From SUG1106 sp964651095 (GTDB taxonomy: Bacteria > Bacillota > Clostridia > Peptostreptococcales > Anaerovoracaceae), in the NCBI GenBank assembly GCA_964651095.1, contig CAZYWO010000025.1, positions 1-24,198 on the forward strand: a stretch of 24,198 bases of DNA, given 5' to 3'. The notes under the pieces are model-generated. The model was given only the letters and a program-made list of their open reading frames with translations, did not search any database and had not been told where the DNA came from. The position numbers and the translations under genes were made by a program. Shown here piece after piece: positions 1-6,243 of this stretch (the stretch's first letter is position 1; every line of letters begins with the position of its first letter).

Positions 1-60
1 AGCCCAATCATTATCATGGAAGATCTGCATTTACAGACTTTTGTTCACACTCTCGTAAAA

Positions 61-115
61 ACACTCGCTTTTTTGTATTGGATATGTATCGAATCCTTCT
101 CCAAAAAGCGAGTGT
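61..115. terminator. Bidirectional-looking hairpin terminator
   Basis: A perfect 13-bp inverted repeat (ACACTCGCTTTTT at 61-73, AAAAAGCGAGTGT at 103-115) encloses a 29-base loop. On the minus strand the stem runs into TTTTTACG, which fits termination of the HutD-like gene ending at 201. On the plus strand it is followed by CTTATTTTAATG, so it could also end a plus-strand gene lying left of the window. The long loop is unusual, but the stem is strong and both outer flanks are T-rich in the direction of reading. Confidence 0.6.
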
Positions 116-200
116 CTTATTTTAATGTATGTTTTATTGCAAATTTTACTGCAAGGTAATAATTTGTCTGACTTTTTCTGAATTCTTTTAGCTTCTAAAA

Positions 201-1277
201 CTAATTCCCTAAGTTTCTTCCGCTGTTCTTATACTTTCTGATTACCTTTTCCAAGGCTTCATTATATCCAAGTTCTTCCGCGCGCACTCTCTTCTCGTAA
301 GGTGTGAGCTTGTCCACATCTTTAATATGCTTCCGCACAGGTTTCGGAACCACAATCATATAAATTAAAGGAGATACCAACAGACAATCCACCACAAGCC
401 AAGCCAGCAGCAACAAAAGCATACCTTGATTCGATATACCCTCATACACCTGCAGATAAAAAATTCCTATCATTCCGGCCAAAAATACAAATATGGTCAA
501 ATAAACCTTCTCTATTTTCTTTATTGCGCTGCTTAACGCTTCGTCAAACCATTGAGTTTTAAGTTTCTTTACTATGTATTTTGCCCACCTGAACTGAACG
601 TTAGCAAGATATACACAGCACTTAAAATCATCGAAAGACGGCTTTTCGGCAGGTATTTCTTCCGCAAAAAGCTCTTCCTGCATGTCCCCATAAAAAATCT
701 GTGCTCTGATCGTAGTACCTTCTCCCATTACAGAATATTTCGCCTCTTCACCTTCTCCGAATTCCATTACAAAGAGTTGACCTGCGCTTACCATTTGAGT
801 CTGCTCATTGCAGGATACCAGCAGATAACCATCTTTGCAGTATAATGCATGGGTAGTTTTAGGGAGGGCAGTTTCGTATGTGGAAGTCAAATCTGATTTT
901 TCGGCTGTAGGGTTTATTAAATCCAGAAATCCTTCGTTTCCTTTACGTACCATCAAGTTGTAGTCTGTTATTTTACCAAAGCTTTTAGTTTTCCACGCTC
1001 CGTCAAAACGGTCCTGCTCCAGAGACTTAAGGCGCGCCACCCTTTCACCTTCATAACTTAACACTACTTCCCCGTCCAGCACCATGATAACTCTATCATA
1101 ATCAGGAATCTGTGAAAAAACCGATTCCTCCTGCTCAATGGTCGCAGAACTGAGCCTCCATATAAAGTTTCTCTCCAAATAGCGGCTTATTTCAGGAAAA
1201 ATAGCCAGTTCCTTAGTCTGGCCGCCTGTCCAACTGCTAATATGGTAATTTTCTTCCCTGCAAAGATAACAATTCAT
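201..1277 (-). CDS. HutD/Ves-family cupin with C-terminal two-helix membrane tail
   Basis: 358 aa. Residues about 10-200 resemble the HutD/Ves family, a bicupin fold linked to histidine utilisation or cold stress in other bacteria but without a settled biochemical activity. Family-like strings are SSWTGGQTKELAIFP near 14-28, WRLSSATIEQEESVFSQIPDYDR near 40-62, EQDRFDGAW near 87-95 and KITDYNLMVRKG near 102-113. Typical family members are about 190 aa and soluble. This one continues with a linker, two predicted transmembrane helices (about 258-276 and 285-310) and a basic cytoplasmic tail (LTPYEKRVRAEELGYNEALEKV). The start has GAGG about 9 bases upstream. No hut genes lie nearby, so a histidine role is not supported by context. 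The HutD assignment is fairly sure; the function is not. Confidence 0.75.
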   Translation of the reverse strand: MNCYLCREENYHISSWTGGQTKELAIFPEISRYLERNFIWRLSSATIEQEESVFSQIPDYDRVIMVLDGEVVLSYEGERVARLKSLEQDRFDGAWKTKSFGKITDYNLMVRKGNEGFLDLINPTAEKSDLTSTYETALPKTTHALYCKDGYLLVSCNEQTQMVSAGQLFVMEFGEGEEAKYSVMGEGTTIRAQIFYGDMQEELFAEEIPAEKPSFDDFKCCVYLANVQFRWAKYIVKKLKTQWFDEALSSAIKKIEKVYLTIFVFLAGMIGIFYLQVYEGISNQGMLLLLLAWLVVDCLLVSPLIYMIVVPKPVRKHIKDVDKLTPYEKRVRAEELGYNEALEKVIRKYKNSGRNLGN

Positions 1278-1311
1278 AGCATATATCCTCGATTTTTTTA
1301 TATATGAACAT

Positions 1312-1341
1312 AGTATACCATACTATCGGTCTTAAAGGCAA
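1312..1341 (-). promoter_or_regulatory. Candidate promoter of the HutD-like gene
   Basis: On the minus strand, TTGCCT (1336-1341) and TATACT (1312-1317) are 18 bases apart, with an extended TGG just before the -10. A perfect dyad, ATAGTAT-ACC-ATACTAT at 1310-1326, covers the -10 and the bases before it and could be an operator. Motif reading only. Confidence 0.45.
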
Positions 1342-1397
1342 GTGTTGGCGCTTTCACAAAAATGCAGAAGCGTAGGTTTACGGTTTTGGTAAAAAAC

Positions 1398-1426
1398 TTG
1401 TATTTTATCCTTTAATGCGATATAAT
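1398..1426 (+). promoter_or_regulatory. Candidate promoter for the E2-like gene
   Basis: TTGTAT (1398-1403), a 17-base spacer, and a perfect TATAAT (1421-1426) lie about 85 bases before the coding start at 1512. Nothing else in this divergent intergenic region (1278-1511) looks like a plus-strand promoter. Confidence 0.6.
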
Positions 1427-1511
1427 AAAATTCATAAATATTAACAGATTCTTAACTATTTTAGTATGGAACTATGCTCACATATGATTTAAAATGAAAA
1501 GGAGAACAACA

Positions 1512-2384
1512 ATGTATAGAACAGATGGATATCGCGTTTGCTGCGAAGACCCTATGTACGAATTGGTTCCTTACATCATGCCATATAGATATGACGCATC
1601 GAATTCTATTACAGAAGAAATTGACTTGACGTTGATTCAGGACTATATAAAAAAATGCCGTAAAAAAGGCATAAATATGAGCCATATGAGCATTATTATC
1701 GCGGGAGCTCTAAGGCTGGTTTCTCAAAATCCTTACTTAAATCGCTTCGTTATGAACAAAAAAATATACTCAAGAAACCACTTCTGCGTATCGTTTGTGA
1801 CTTTACAACCGGGTAAAATCAGCGATACGGTAAATAAGTTATACTTTAACCTAGATGATGATATTTTTACGGTAAATAAAAAGGTTCAGGACGCTATCGA
1901 GCGCTCTCAAATCCCGTCATCGCAGAACTCTATGGATAAACTTCTGTCAAATTTGTTCCGCATACCGTTCCTTGTTGGCGCAGCGGTAGGCTTTTTGAAA
2001 ATACTGGACAAATACTTTGCACTTCCCTTTTCAATCGTAGATGCAAGTCCATTTCACACTAGTCTTTTCATAACCAATCTTGCATCTATAAGGACAAATG
2101 CTATTTACCATCATCTATATGAATTCGGTACTACTGGAATATTCATATCCATGGGACAACCTATAAAAAAAGTAGTTAAAAACGGAGAAAATATTGAGGA
2201 GCATAAAATCATGGAACTTGGCATCGTAACTGACGAACGTATAGCCAACGGTCATTATTATGGCCGATGCTTTAAAGAACTCAACAGATACTATAAGAAT
2301 CCCGAACTTTTAGAAATTCCTCCCGAATTCATTGTTAAAGATCCTGATGTAAAAAAGAAAAATCCTAAATTTATTATAAGATAA
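1512..2384 (+). CDS. 2-oxoacid dehydrogenase E2 / CAT-fold acyltransferase-like protein
   Basis: 290 aa from the ATG at 1512. This start is chosen because AAAGGAG sits 6-7 bases before it, and an in-frame ATG at 1494 lies upstream of that ribosome binding site. The layout resembles the catalytic domain of lipoate-dependent acyltransferases and chloramphenicol acetyltransferase: an N-terminal strand region, NMSHMSIIIAGALRLV (about 55-70), FSIVDASPFHTSLFITNLASI (173-193) and a C-terminal DERIANGHYY (241-250). There is no lipoyl or E1-binding domain. The last motif occupies the place of the catalytic (D/H)HRxxDG, but the usual His is Glu242 and the Asp is Asn246, so normal acyl transfer is doubtful unless His248 or His200/201 substitutes. 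Likely first gene of a short plus-strand operon with the redox protein 19 bases downstream. Fold fairly confident; substrate unknown. Confidence 0.6.
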   Translation: MYRTDGYRVCCEDPMYELVPYIMPYRYDASNSITEEIDLTLIQDYIKKCRKKGINMSHMSIIIAGALRLVSQNPYLNRFVMNKKIYSRNHFCVSFVTLQPGKISDTVNKLYFNLDDDIFTVNKKVQDAIERSQIPSSQNSMDKLLSNLFRIPFLVGAAVGFLKILDKYFALPFSIVDASPFHTSLFITNLASIRTNAIYHHLYEFGTTGIFISMGQPIKKVVKNGENIEEHKIMELGIVTDERIANGHYYGRCFKELNRYYKNPELLEIPPEFIVKDPDVKKKNPKFIIR

Positions 2385-2403
2385 TAAAAATGAGAGGTAT
2401 AAA

Positions 2404-2805
2404 ATGGATAGAAAAAAGCAGGCAGTACAATTGCATAAAAGTGGTTTTAACTGTGCTCAATCAGTAGTTTGCTCCTTCTGTAACATCATGGCGGTAGACC
2501 CGATCGAGGCCTTTAGAATGTCGGAAGGTCTCGGATTTGGTATGGGCACAATGGGTACCTGTGGAGCTGTAAGCGCGATGGCAATGGTTGTAGGCATGAA
2601 GATCAGCGATGGTAATATGGATGACCCTAAAACTAAAAGAGAATGTTATCAAATGATGAAAAAACTTACAGAAGAATTCAAAGAGAAGAACGGTTCAATA
2701 ATGTGCAGTGATCTTAAAAGTTCCGGAAATGACAATAAAAAAAGCTGTAATGAACTTATTGAAAACGCTGTAGAACTTTTAGATAAGCATCTTCTTGGGC
2801 TTTAA
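2404..2805 (+). CDS. C_GCAxxG_C_C family redox protein
   Basis: 133 aa. Matches the putative redox-active C_GCAxxG_C_C family, common in anaerobes and named after its Cys spacing. Visible are GFNCAQSVVCSFC (Cys17, 23, 26), the core GTMGTCGAVSAMAMVVG (Cys53), and two later cysteines in IMCSDL (Cys101) and KSCNELIENAVELL (Cys115), followed by a helical C-terminus. The conserved cysteines are thought to bind metal or a cluster or to do thiol redox; no reaction is established. The start has GAGAGG about 7 bases upstream. The gene begins 19 bases after the E2-like gene, so the two are probably co-transcribed. Length is normal for the family. Confidence 0.8.
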   Translation: MDRKKQAVQLHKSGFNCAQSVVCSFCNIMAVDPIEAFRMSEGLGFGMGTMGTCGAVSAMAMVVGMKISDGNMDDPKTKRECYQMMKKLTEEFKEKNGSIMCSDLKSSGNDNKKSCNELIENAVELLDKHLLGL

Positions 2806-2824
2806 TTCACCAATACTGCACAAC

Positions 2825-2851
2825 TTGACATAATAAAAATAATAATATAAA
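2825..2851 (+). promoter_or_regulatory. Possible promoter for the Tic20-like gene
   Basis: A consensus TTGACA at 2825-2830 is followed by a long run of TAATAA-type sequence. TATAAA at 2846-2851 gives a 15-base spacer and TAAATA at 2848-2853 gives 17. The -35 is clear; the -10 is ambiguous because the whole stretch is A/T. Confidence 0.45.
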
Positions 2852-2890
2852 TAATAATATAATTTGCAAATTCAAGAGAGGAAAAATCAC

Positions 2891-3193
2891 ATGACAAAAA
2901 AGGGGACGGATATTATATCCTATTTAACAATAATAGGCTGGCTTTTAGCCTATTTCTGCGGTACAAGACATGAATCAGCTTTCCACATTAATCAATCAAT
3001 GTTATTGATTCTCGCTAACATTATTTGGGGTATTGCAGCAAAAGTTTTAGTTTTCATTCCTATAGTGGGATGGATTGCAATTGTTGTAATTCAATTGGTA
3101 ATATTCGTATTTTGGGTTATGGGTATATGGTCTGCAATTCAGGGAACAGAAAAACCGATTCCTATTATCGGAGGTATTAAAATTTTCGAGTAA
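2891..3193 (+). CDS. Small Tic20/DUF4870-like membrane protein
   Basis: 100 aa from the ATG at 2891. This start has AGAGAGG about 9 bases upstream, whereas an in-frame ATG at 2864 has none. Hydrophobic segments lie near residues 9-23, 40-58 and 60-85. The sequence HINQSMLLILANIIW near the first third, followed by IPIVGWI and a VMGIWSAIQGTEKPIPIIG ending, is typical of the DUF4870/Tic20-like small integral membrane family (hydrophilic start, H-x-NQ motif, three to four helices). Function in bacteria is unknown. It is followed closely by a strong terminator and closes the plus-strand group. Confidence 0.7.
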   Translation: MTKKGTDIISYLTIIGWLLAYFCGTRHESAFHINQSMLLILANIIWGIAAKVLVFIPIVGWIAIVVIQLVIFVFWVMGIWSAIQGTEKPIPIIGGIKIFE

Positions 3194-3208
3194 AACTTAA
3201 AATCCACA

Positions 3209-3259
3209 TAAAAGCGCCTTGGTTGAATTGCTCTTGCAGCATCATCCGAGGCGCTTTTA
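3209..3259. terminator. Rho-independent terminator, probably bidirectional
   Basis: TAAAAGCGCCTTGG at 3209-3222 pairs with CCGAGGCGCTTTTA at 3246-3259: 14 bp with one G-T wobble and a 23-base loop. It lies between convergent genes ending at 3193 (plus) and 3289 (minus), with T-rich sequence (CTGTTTCTTTATTTT) after it on plus, so it can serve both. Confidence 0.8.
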
Positions 3260-3288
3260 CTGTTTCTTTATTTTAATTTAAATTTCTT

Positions 3289-4242
3289 TTACAACATTTT
3301 GTTTTGAATATTGCCTTCCATCCATTGAAGCACGTTATCAAACACTATTTCAGCCCTTCTGTCAATGGATTCACTTGTTGCAAATCCCACATGGGGAACG
3401 CATACTGCATTTTTTGCATGCAGAAGAGGATAATCTTTACAAAGAGGAGGTTCCATATCGAACACGTCTATGCCTGCACCTGCAATTTTTCCGCTGTTTA
3501 ATGCTTCCGTAAGAGCCTCATTATCAACTACAGGGCCTCTTGAAGTATTTATTAAAATCGCAGAATCCTTCATCATTGAAATTTTCTTCTCATTGATAAG
3601 ATTTTTTGTCTCATCTGTAAGCGGAGTATGAATTGTCACCACATCGCTCTGTTCAAGGAGTTCGTCTAAACTTACATAAGTAATTCCAATATTGCCTGCC
3701 TCATCACGTTCCTTTCTGCTGTAACCTAAAAGATTGCATCCAAATGCCTTAAATAATCCGGCGGCGGCACAGCCTATTCTTCCTGTGCCGATGATGCCGA
3801 CCGTCTTTCCTCTAAGCTCATGACCGATCAGGCCGTCTTTAGTTCCGCCATTGCGGATTACACCGTCTAAGGCAGTTATATTGCGCATACAATCCAGCGT
3901 CAGTCCAAGGGTCAATTCTGCCACAGCGTCATCACAGTAGCCTGCCGCATTGGAGATATTAATTCCTCTTGCCGCACAAGCATCTTTATCTATATGGTCG
4001 ATTCCCACAAAGGCAACCGAAATGTATTTCAAATTTTCGCATTTCTCGATTACCTCTCCTTTTAATGGATGGTTTGCCATAATTATAACATCTGCATCTT
4101 TACACCTATCAAGCTGCTGGCTTTCATCGGTTGCTAAACTATAGTAGCCTTTAAACTCATGACCCTTTGCAATCAAAGGTCTTGCAAGTTCCTCTATCTT
4201 TTCCTTTGAAACGCCCAAAGGCTCAAGTAAAACTATTTTCAT
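3289..4242 (-). CDS. D-isomer-specific 2-hydroxyacid dehydrogenase
   Basis: 317 aa, normal length for the family that interconverts 2-hydroxyacids and 2-oxoacids using NAD(P)H (phosphoglycerate dehydrogenase, glyoxylate/hydroxypyruvate reductase, D-lactate dehydrogenase). The N-terminal catalytic half has VAFVGIDHIDKDAC (77-89). The Rossmann domain has GTGRIG (152-157), and the catalytic triad is visible as Arg235 in NTSRGPVVD, Glu264 in FDMEPP and His284 in VPHVGF. The second strand ends in LLGYSRK with no acidic residue at the usual NAD-ribose position, hinting at NADP preference. It lacks the C-terminal ACT domain of long SerA, and no ser genes are nearby, so a reductase of another 2-oxoacid is equally likely. 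The ribosome binding site is weak (AGAGAG, 10 bases). Last gene of the queT group. Confidence 0.88.
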   Translation of the reverse strand: MKIVLLEPLGVSKEKIEELARPLIAKGHEFKGYYSLATDESQQLDRCKDADVIIMANHPLKGEVIEKCENLKYISVAFVGIDHIDKDACAARGINISNAAGYCDDAVAELTLGLTLDCMRNITALDGVIRNGGTKDGLIGHELRGKTVGIIGTGRIGCAAAGLFKAFGCNLLGYSRKERDEAGNIGITYVSLDELLEQSDVVTIHTPLTDETKNLINEKKISMMKDSAILINTSRGPVVDNEALTEALNSGKIAGAGIDVFDMEPPLCKDYPLLHAKNAVCVPHVGFATSESIDRRAEIVFDNVLQWMEGNIQNKML

Positions 4243-4268
4243 GTTTTAGCTTCTCTCTAAGTAAATCC

Positions 4269-4283
4269 ATTGATTAAATCAAT
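4269..4283. promoter_or_regulatory. 15-bp dyad upstream of the dehydrogenase
   Basis: ATTGATT-A-AATCAAT is a perfect inverted repeat 27 bases before the dehydrogenase start, inside the short gap after the FTR-like gene. It resembles an FNR/CRP-type half-site pair (TTGAT...ATCAA), but the spacing is 3 rather than 4, so family assignment is not safe. Confidence 0.3.
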
Positions 4284-4295
4284 ACTTGTCTAGAA

Positions 4296-4496
4296 TTAAT
4301 CCCTCGTCTTATAGTATAACATGCAATGGCAGTATCCTTCAAAATTAGGGTCGGCAATCTGTTCTCTGAATTCTTTGCACATACATTTGTTATCTTCGGT
4401 CTTTTCAAACCTGCAAGGGCAATATCCGCCCTTCTGTTTCAATCCCTCTTTGATACTGGATACAAGCTCTTTATCCTCGTTCAATCTTATGGCCAT
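4296..4496 (-). CDS. Ferredoxin-thioredoxin reductase catalytic-chain-like Fe-S protein
   Basis: 66 aa from the ATG at 4496. This start is chosen because AAAGGAG lies 6 bases upstream; a longer in-frame start at 4535 lacks a site. Three Cys-x-Cys pairs are visible: GGYCPCRFEK (Cys26/28), NKCMCKEF (Cys38/40) and GYCHCMLYYK (Cys56/58). This is the pattern of the ferredoxin-thioredoxin reductase beta chain, in which a [4Fe-4S] cluster sits beside a redox-active disulfide. The protein is shorter than plant and cyanobacterial FTR beta (about 110 aa), and no variable chain or thioredoxin is nearby, so its electron partner is unknown. The start overlaps the end of queT by 10 bases, implying translational coupling. 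Confidence 0.8.
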   Translation of the reverse strand: MAIRLNEDKELVSSIKEGLKQKGGYCPCRFEKTEDNKCMCKEFREQIADPNFEGYCHCMLYYKTRD

Positions 4497-4969
4497 TCTA
4501 TTCTCCTTTTCTTTAAACTGCTGTACAAAATCCATCCCAGCACGCCGCAGGCAATCACTTCTCCAATCCCTACTGTAGCGAAAAGATACAGGTATCCGTC
4601 TTGCAAACCATATACATACTGCAATACCAGCGGAACGATAATAGCATTGCTCAAAATAGGGAAAATAGGTCCTAAAATCGGTTTTTTACCACCTATGTAA
4701 TAAGTCCCCAAAGCGCCTATTAAAGTGGCTATAGAGCCAAATACAATATCCCATGCGGCGCATCCCGTAAGCAAATTTGCCATAATACACCCAATCGTAA
4801 GTCCCGGCACTGCCGCCCATGTAAACAGAGGCATTACAGTAAGTATCTCAGAAAGCCGCACTTGTACAGCTCCGCTGGCCAGCCCTGCCGCATTGGCAAT
4901 AAAAGTGAGCACTACATACAGAGCAGCAATGATAGCTGCCCACGTCAGGTTTAAAGTTTTGTTATTCAT
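4487..4969 (-). CDS. queT: QueT-family queuosine precursor transporter (ECF S component)
   Basis: 160 aa from the ATG at 4969, which has AAAGGAG about 8 bases upstream; an in-frame ATG at 5047 would give an extra hydrophilic 26 residues running through the riboswitch and is rejected. QueT is the membrane substrate-binding subunit of an energy-coupling-factor importer for a queuosine precursor. It works with the shared EcfA/EcfA'/EcfT module, which is not in this window. Family strings are NLTWAAIIAALYVVLTFIA (7-25), GAVQVRLSEILTVMPLF (33-49), CIMANLLTGCAAWDIVFGS (61-79) and GALGTYYIG (84-92), with five to six hydrophobic helices. A preQ1-type riboswitch candidate directly upstream supports the substrate class. 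Overlaps the FTR-like gene by 10 bases. Confidence 0.9.
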   Translation of the reverse strand: MNNKTLNLTWAAIIAALYVVLTFIANAAGLASGAVQVRLSEILTVMPLFTWAAVPGLTIGCIMANLLTGCAAWDIVFGSIATLIGALGTYYIGGKKPILGPIFPILSNAIIVPLVLQYVYGLQDGYLYLFATVGIGEVIACGVLGWILYSSLKKRRIEWP

Positions 4970-4982
4970 TTTTCTTTCTCCT

Positions 4983-5020
4983 TTAGTTTTGTTTAGAGTG
5001 AGGAAGGTCTCGAACTCACT
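4983..5020 (-). promoter_or_regulatory. Candidate preQ1-I (class I) riboswitch of queT
   Basis: Read on the minus strand: AGTGAG, a 12-base loop TTCGAGACCTTC, CTCACT, then the A-rich tail CTAAACAAAACTAA running straight into the AAGGAG ribosome binding site of queT. This matches the preQ1-I layout: a 5-6 bp P1, a loop starting TTC and ending in the ligand-pairing C, and a tail ending AAACTAA that folds back as a pseudoknot. The loop has GAG where the well-known Bacillus subtilis aptamer has TAG, so one pseudoknot pair would be a mismatch. Position beside the ribosome binding site suggests translational control: bound preQ1 would hide the site and shut queT off. Confidence 0.6.
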
Positions 5021-5046
5021 TTCCGCATTGCTGCCTTGATTGCGCA

Positions 5047-5052
5047 TTTATA
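5047..5052 (-). promoter_or_regulatory. Possible extended -10 promoter for queT
   Basis: Between the ecsC-like stop and the riboswitch, the minus strand reads TATGCTATAAAT, an extended -10 (TGC-TATAAA). No good -35 is seen. TGCGCA occurs on both sides of it and could form a 6-bp stem. A start near 5040 would put the riboswitch at the 5' end of the message. Confidence 0.35.
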
Positions 5053-5072
5053 GCATACCTGCGCAAAAGAGG

Positions 5073-5897
5073 CTAACGCAGATTGCTTTCAGAAGCCAAT
5101 TGGCTTCCCAGAAATCTTCTCCTATATTTCAGAACAGCATAGTCGCTGATTCTGTTAACGTAAACCGGGTCAAAAACCCCGCCTGCAATGCCAATAATCA
5201 TCTGGCCCTGCAAAAATTTTGTATAAATCATTTCTTTAGAAAGAGCTTCTGAAGTCACTCGCATCTGCTCCTCTTTATCTATAGTCCATCCGCCTATTTC
5301 ATCTCCGTTCCATGCAATGTAATCAATAATTTCGTTGAACTCTTGATTTTTCTTTAAGAATTCATCTTCATCGCACATAGCGGCCTCGATTAATTTTAAA
5401 ATAAAAATCTTTTCTTCATCGCTTGCATATCCGTAACCATAACTAAGGGCAATCTCGTATACGCTTTTAAGAACCATAGCTATGAACAGAGGTATATCCG
5501 GAATTCCTGCTCCCACAAGACCCAAACCAAAACCCTCTATACTTGAAATGAGCAAATTGGTTGCCTTAGCAGATTTAGCCTGCTTAGTAAAATTTCTGGC
5601 GGATTTCCTGTTATTCATCAGTTGATAAGCCAAGGTATTAACCTTAAAATCAGCTTTTCTTTTATTTTTATTGTATGTCTTTTCAATAATTCCCGTGCCC
5701 TTTTCAAAAATAATCTGAAATCCTTTGAAAAAAGCACCATTAAGAGTCCCGCTTAACTTTTCCGGAATAAAGCGGTCAAGTTTTTTTATTAAAACGAAAG
5801 TGGGGCCTTCTTGTCTTTTGGCAGTAAATTTAGCTTCTTTTTTAGCTAAATCATCCCATTCTTTTTCCCAAGGTGATTTTCTCTTAAATGCAGCCAT
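5073..5897 (-). CDS. EcsC family protein
   Basis: 274 aa, usual length for the EcsC family, named after the third gene of the Bacillus ecs locus; biochemical function unknown. Hallmarks are the glycine-rich hydrophobic segment GFGLGLVGAGIPDIPLFIAM (about 122-141), which may insert into or lie on the membrane, the following LKSVYEIALSYGYGY, and the C-terminal GGVFDPVYVNRISDYAVLKY then RRRFL (239-263). The N-terminus is charged and helical (KSPWEKEWDDLAKKEAKF). GGGGAG four bases before the ATG supports the start. It is not next to ABC transporter genes ecsA/ecsB. The following queT probably has its own promoter and riboswitch. Confidence 0.85.
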   Translation of the reverse strand: MAAFKRKSPWEKEWDDLAKKEAKFTAKRQEGPTFVLIKKLDRFIPEKLSGTLNGAFFKGFQIIFEKGTGIIEKTYNKNKRKADFKVNTLAYQLMNNRKSARNFTKQAKSAKATNLLISSIEGFGLGLVGAGIPDIPLFIAMVLKSVYEIALSYGYGYASDEEKIFILKLIEAAMCDEDEFLKKNQEFNEIIDYIAWNGDEIGGWTIDKEEQMRVTSEALSKEMIYTKFLQGQMIIGIAGGVFDPVYVNRISDYAVLKYRRRFLGSQLASESNLR

Positions 5898-6243
5898 GAT
5901 ACTCCCCTATTTCAATCACGTGTCAGAACATATATAATGTCACATTTTTTAAAACAAATTATGATTTTATGCAGACCTGCTCGCCGGAATTTAAGCAAAC
6001 ATTAATCTTTCGTATCAATAGTTTATGAATTATCAGAAAACTTTAACGTCAAATTCTCAAACTTAAATCTAAGAAGTTCCGCAAAAATCGGCAATGTAGC
6101 CCGCCACCCATACAGGCGGGCTACATCTGATATTTGTTATATTATATCATTTTACAGCTGAAAATACAATTCGTTTATAGCGTAAAAGAAGTTTCAAAAA
6201 TGAACTCCCCACATACATAAATACATAAAATATAAATACTGTC
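5898..6243. other. Intergenic region between TPR gene and ecsC-like gene
   Basis: 346 bases without a convincing gene. It holds the hairpin at 6094-6126 and, near the ecsC-like start, an AT-rich stretch with TTGTTT and TATATA that may be a weak promoter. I see no RNA gene or further repeats. Confidence 0.5.
6094..6126 (-). terminator. Strong hairpin, likely terminator of the TPR gene
   Basis: ATGTAGCCCGCC (6094-6105) and GGCGGGCTACAT (6115-6126) form a perfect 12-bp stem with a 9-base loop. On minus it is followed by TGCCGATTTTTGC, a short displaced T run, so termination is plausible though the U-tract is not ideal. Confidence 0.55.

Noticed and set aside
1..159. Open plus-strand frame from the left edge (52 codons)
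   Set aside because: It reads through the perfect terminator stem at 61-115 and its sequence resembles no protein I know; a real gene tail before base 60 cannot be excluded.
5040..5252. Plus-strand open frames opposite the ecsC-like gene
   Set aside because: Shadow frames without ribosome binding sites.
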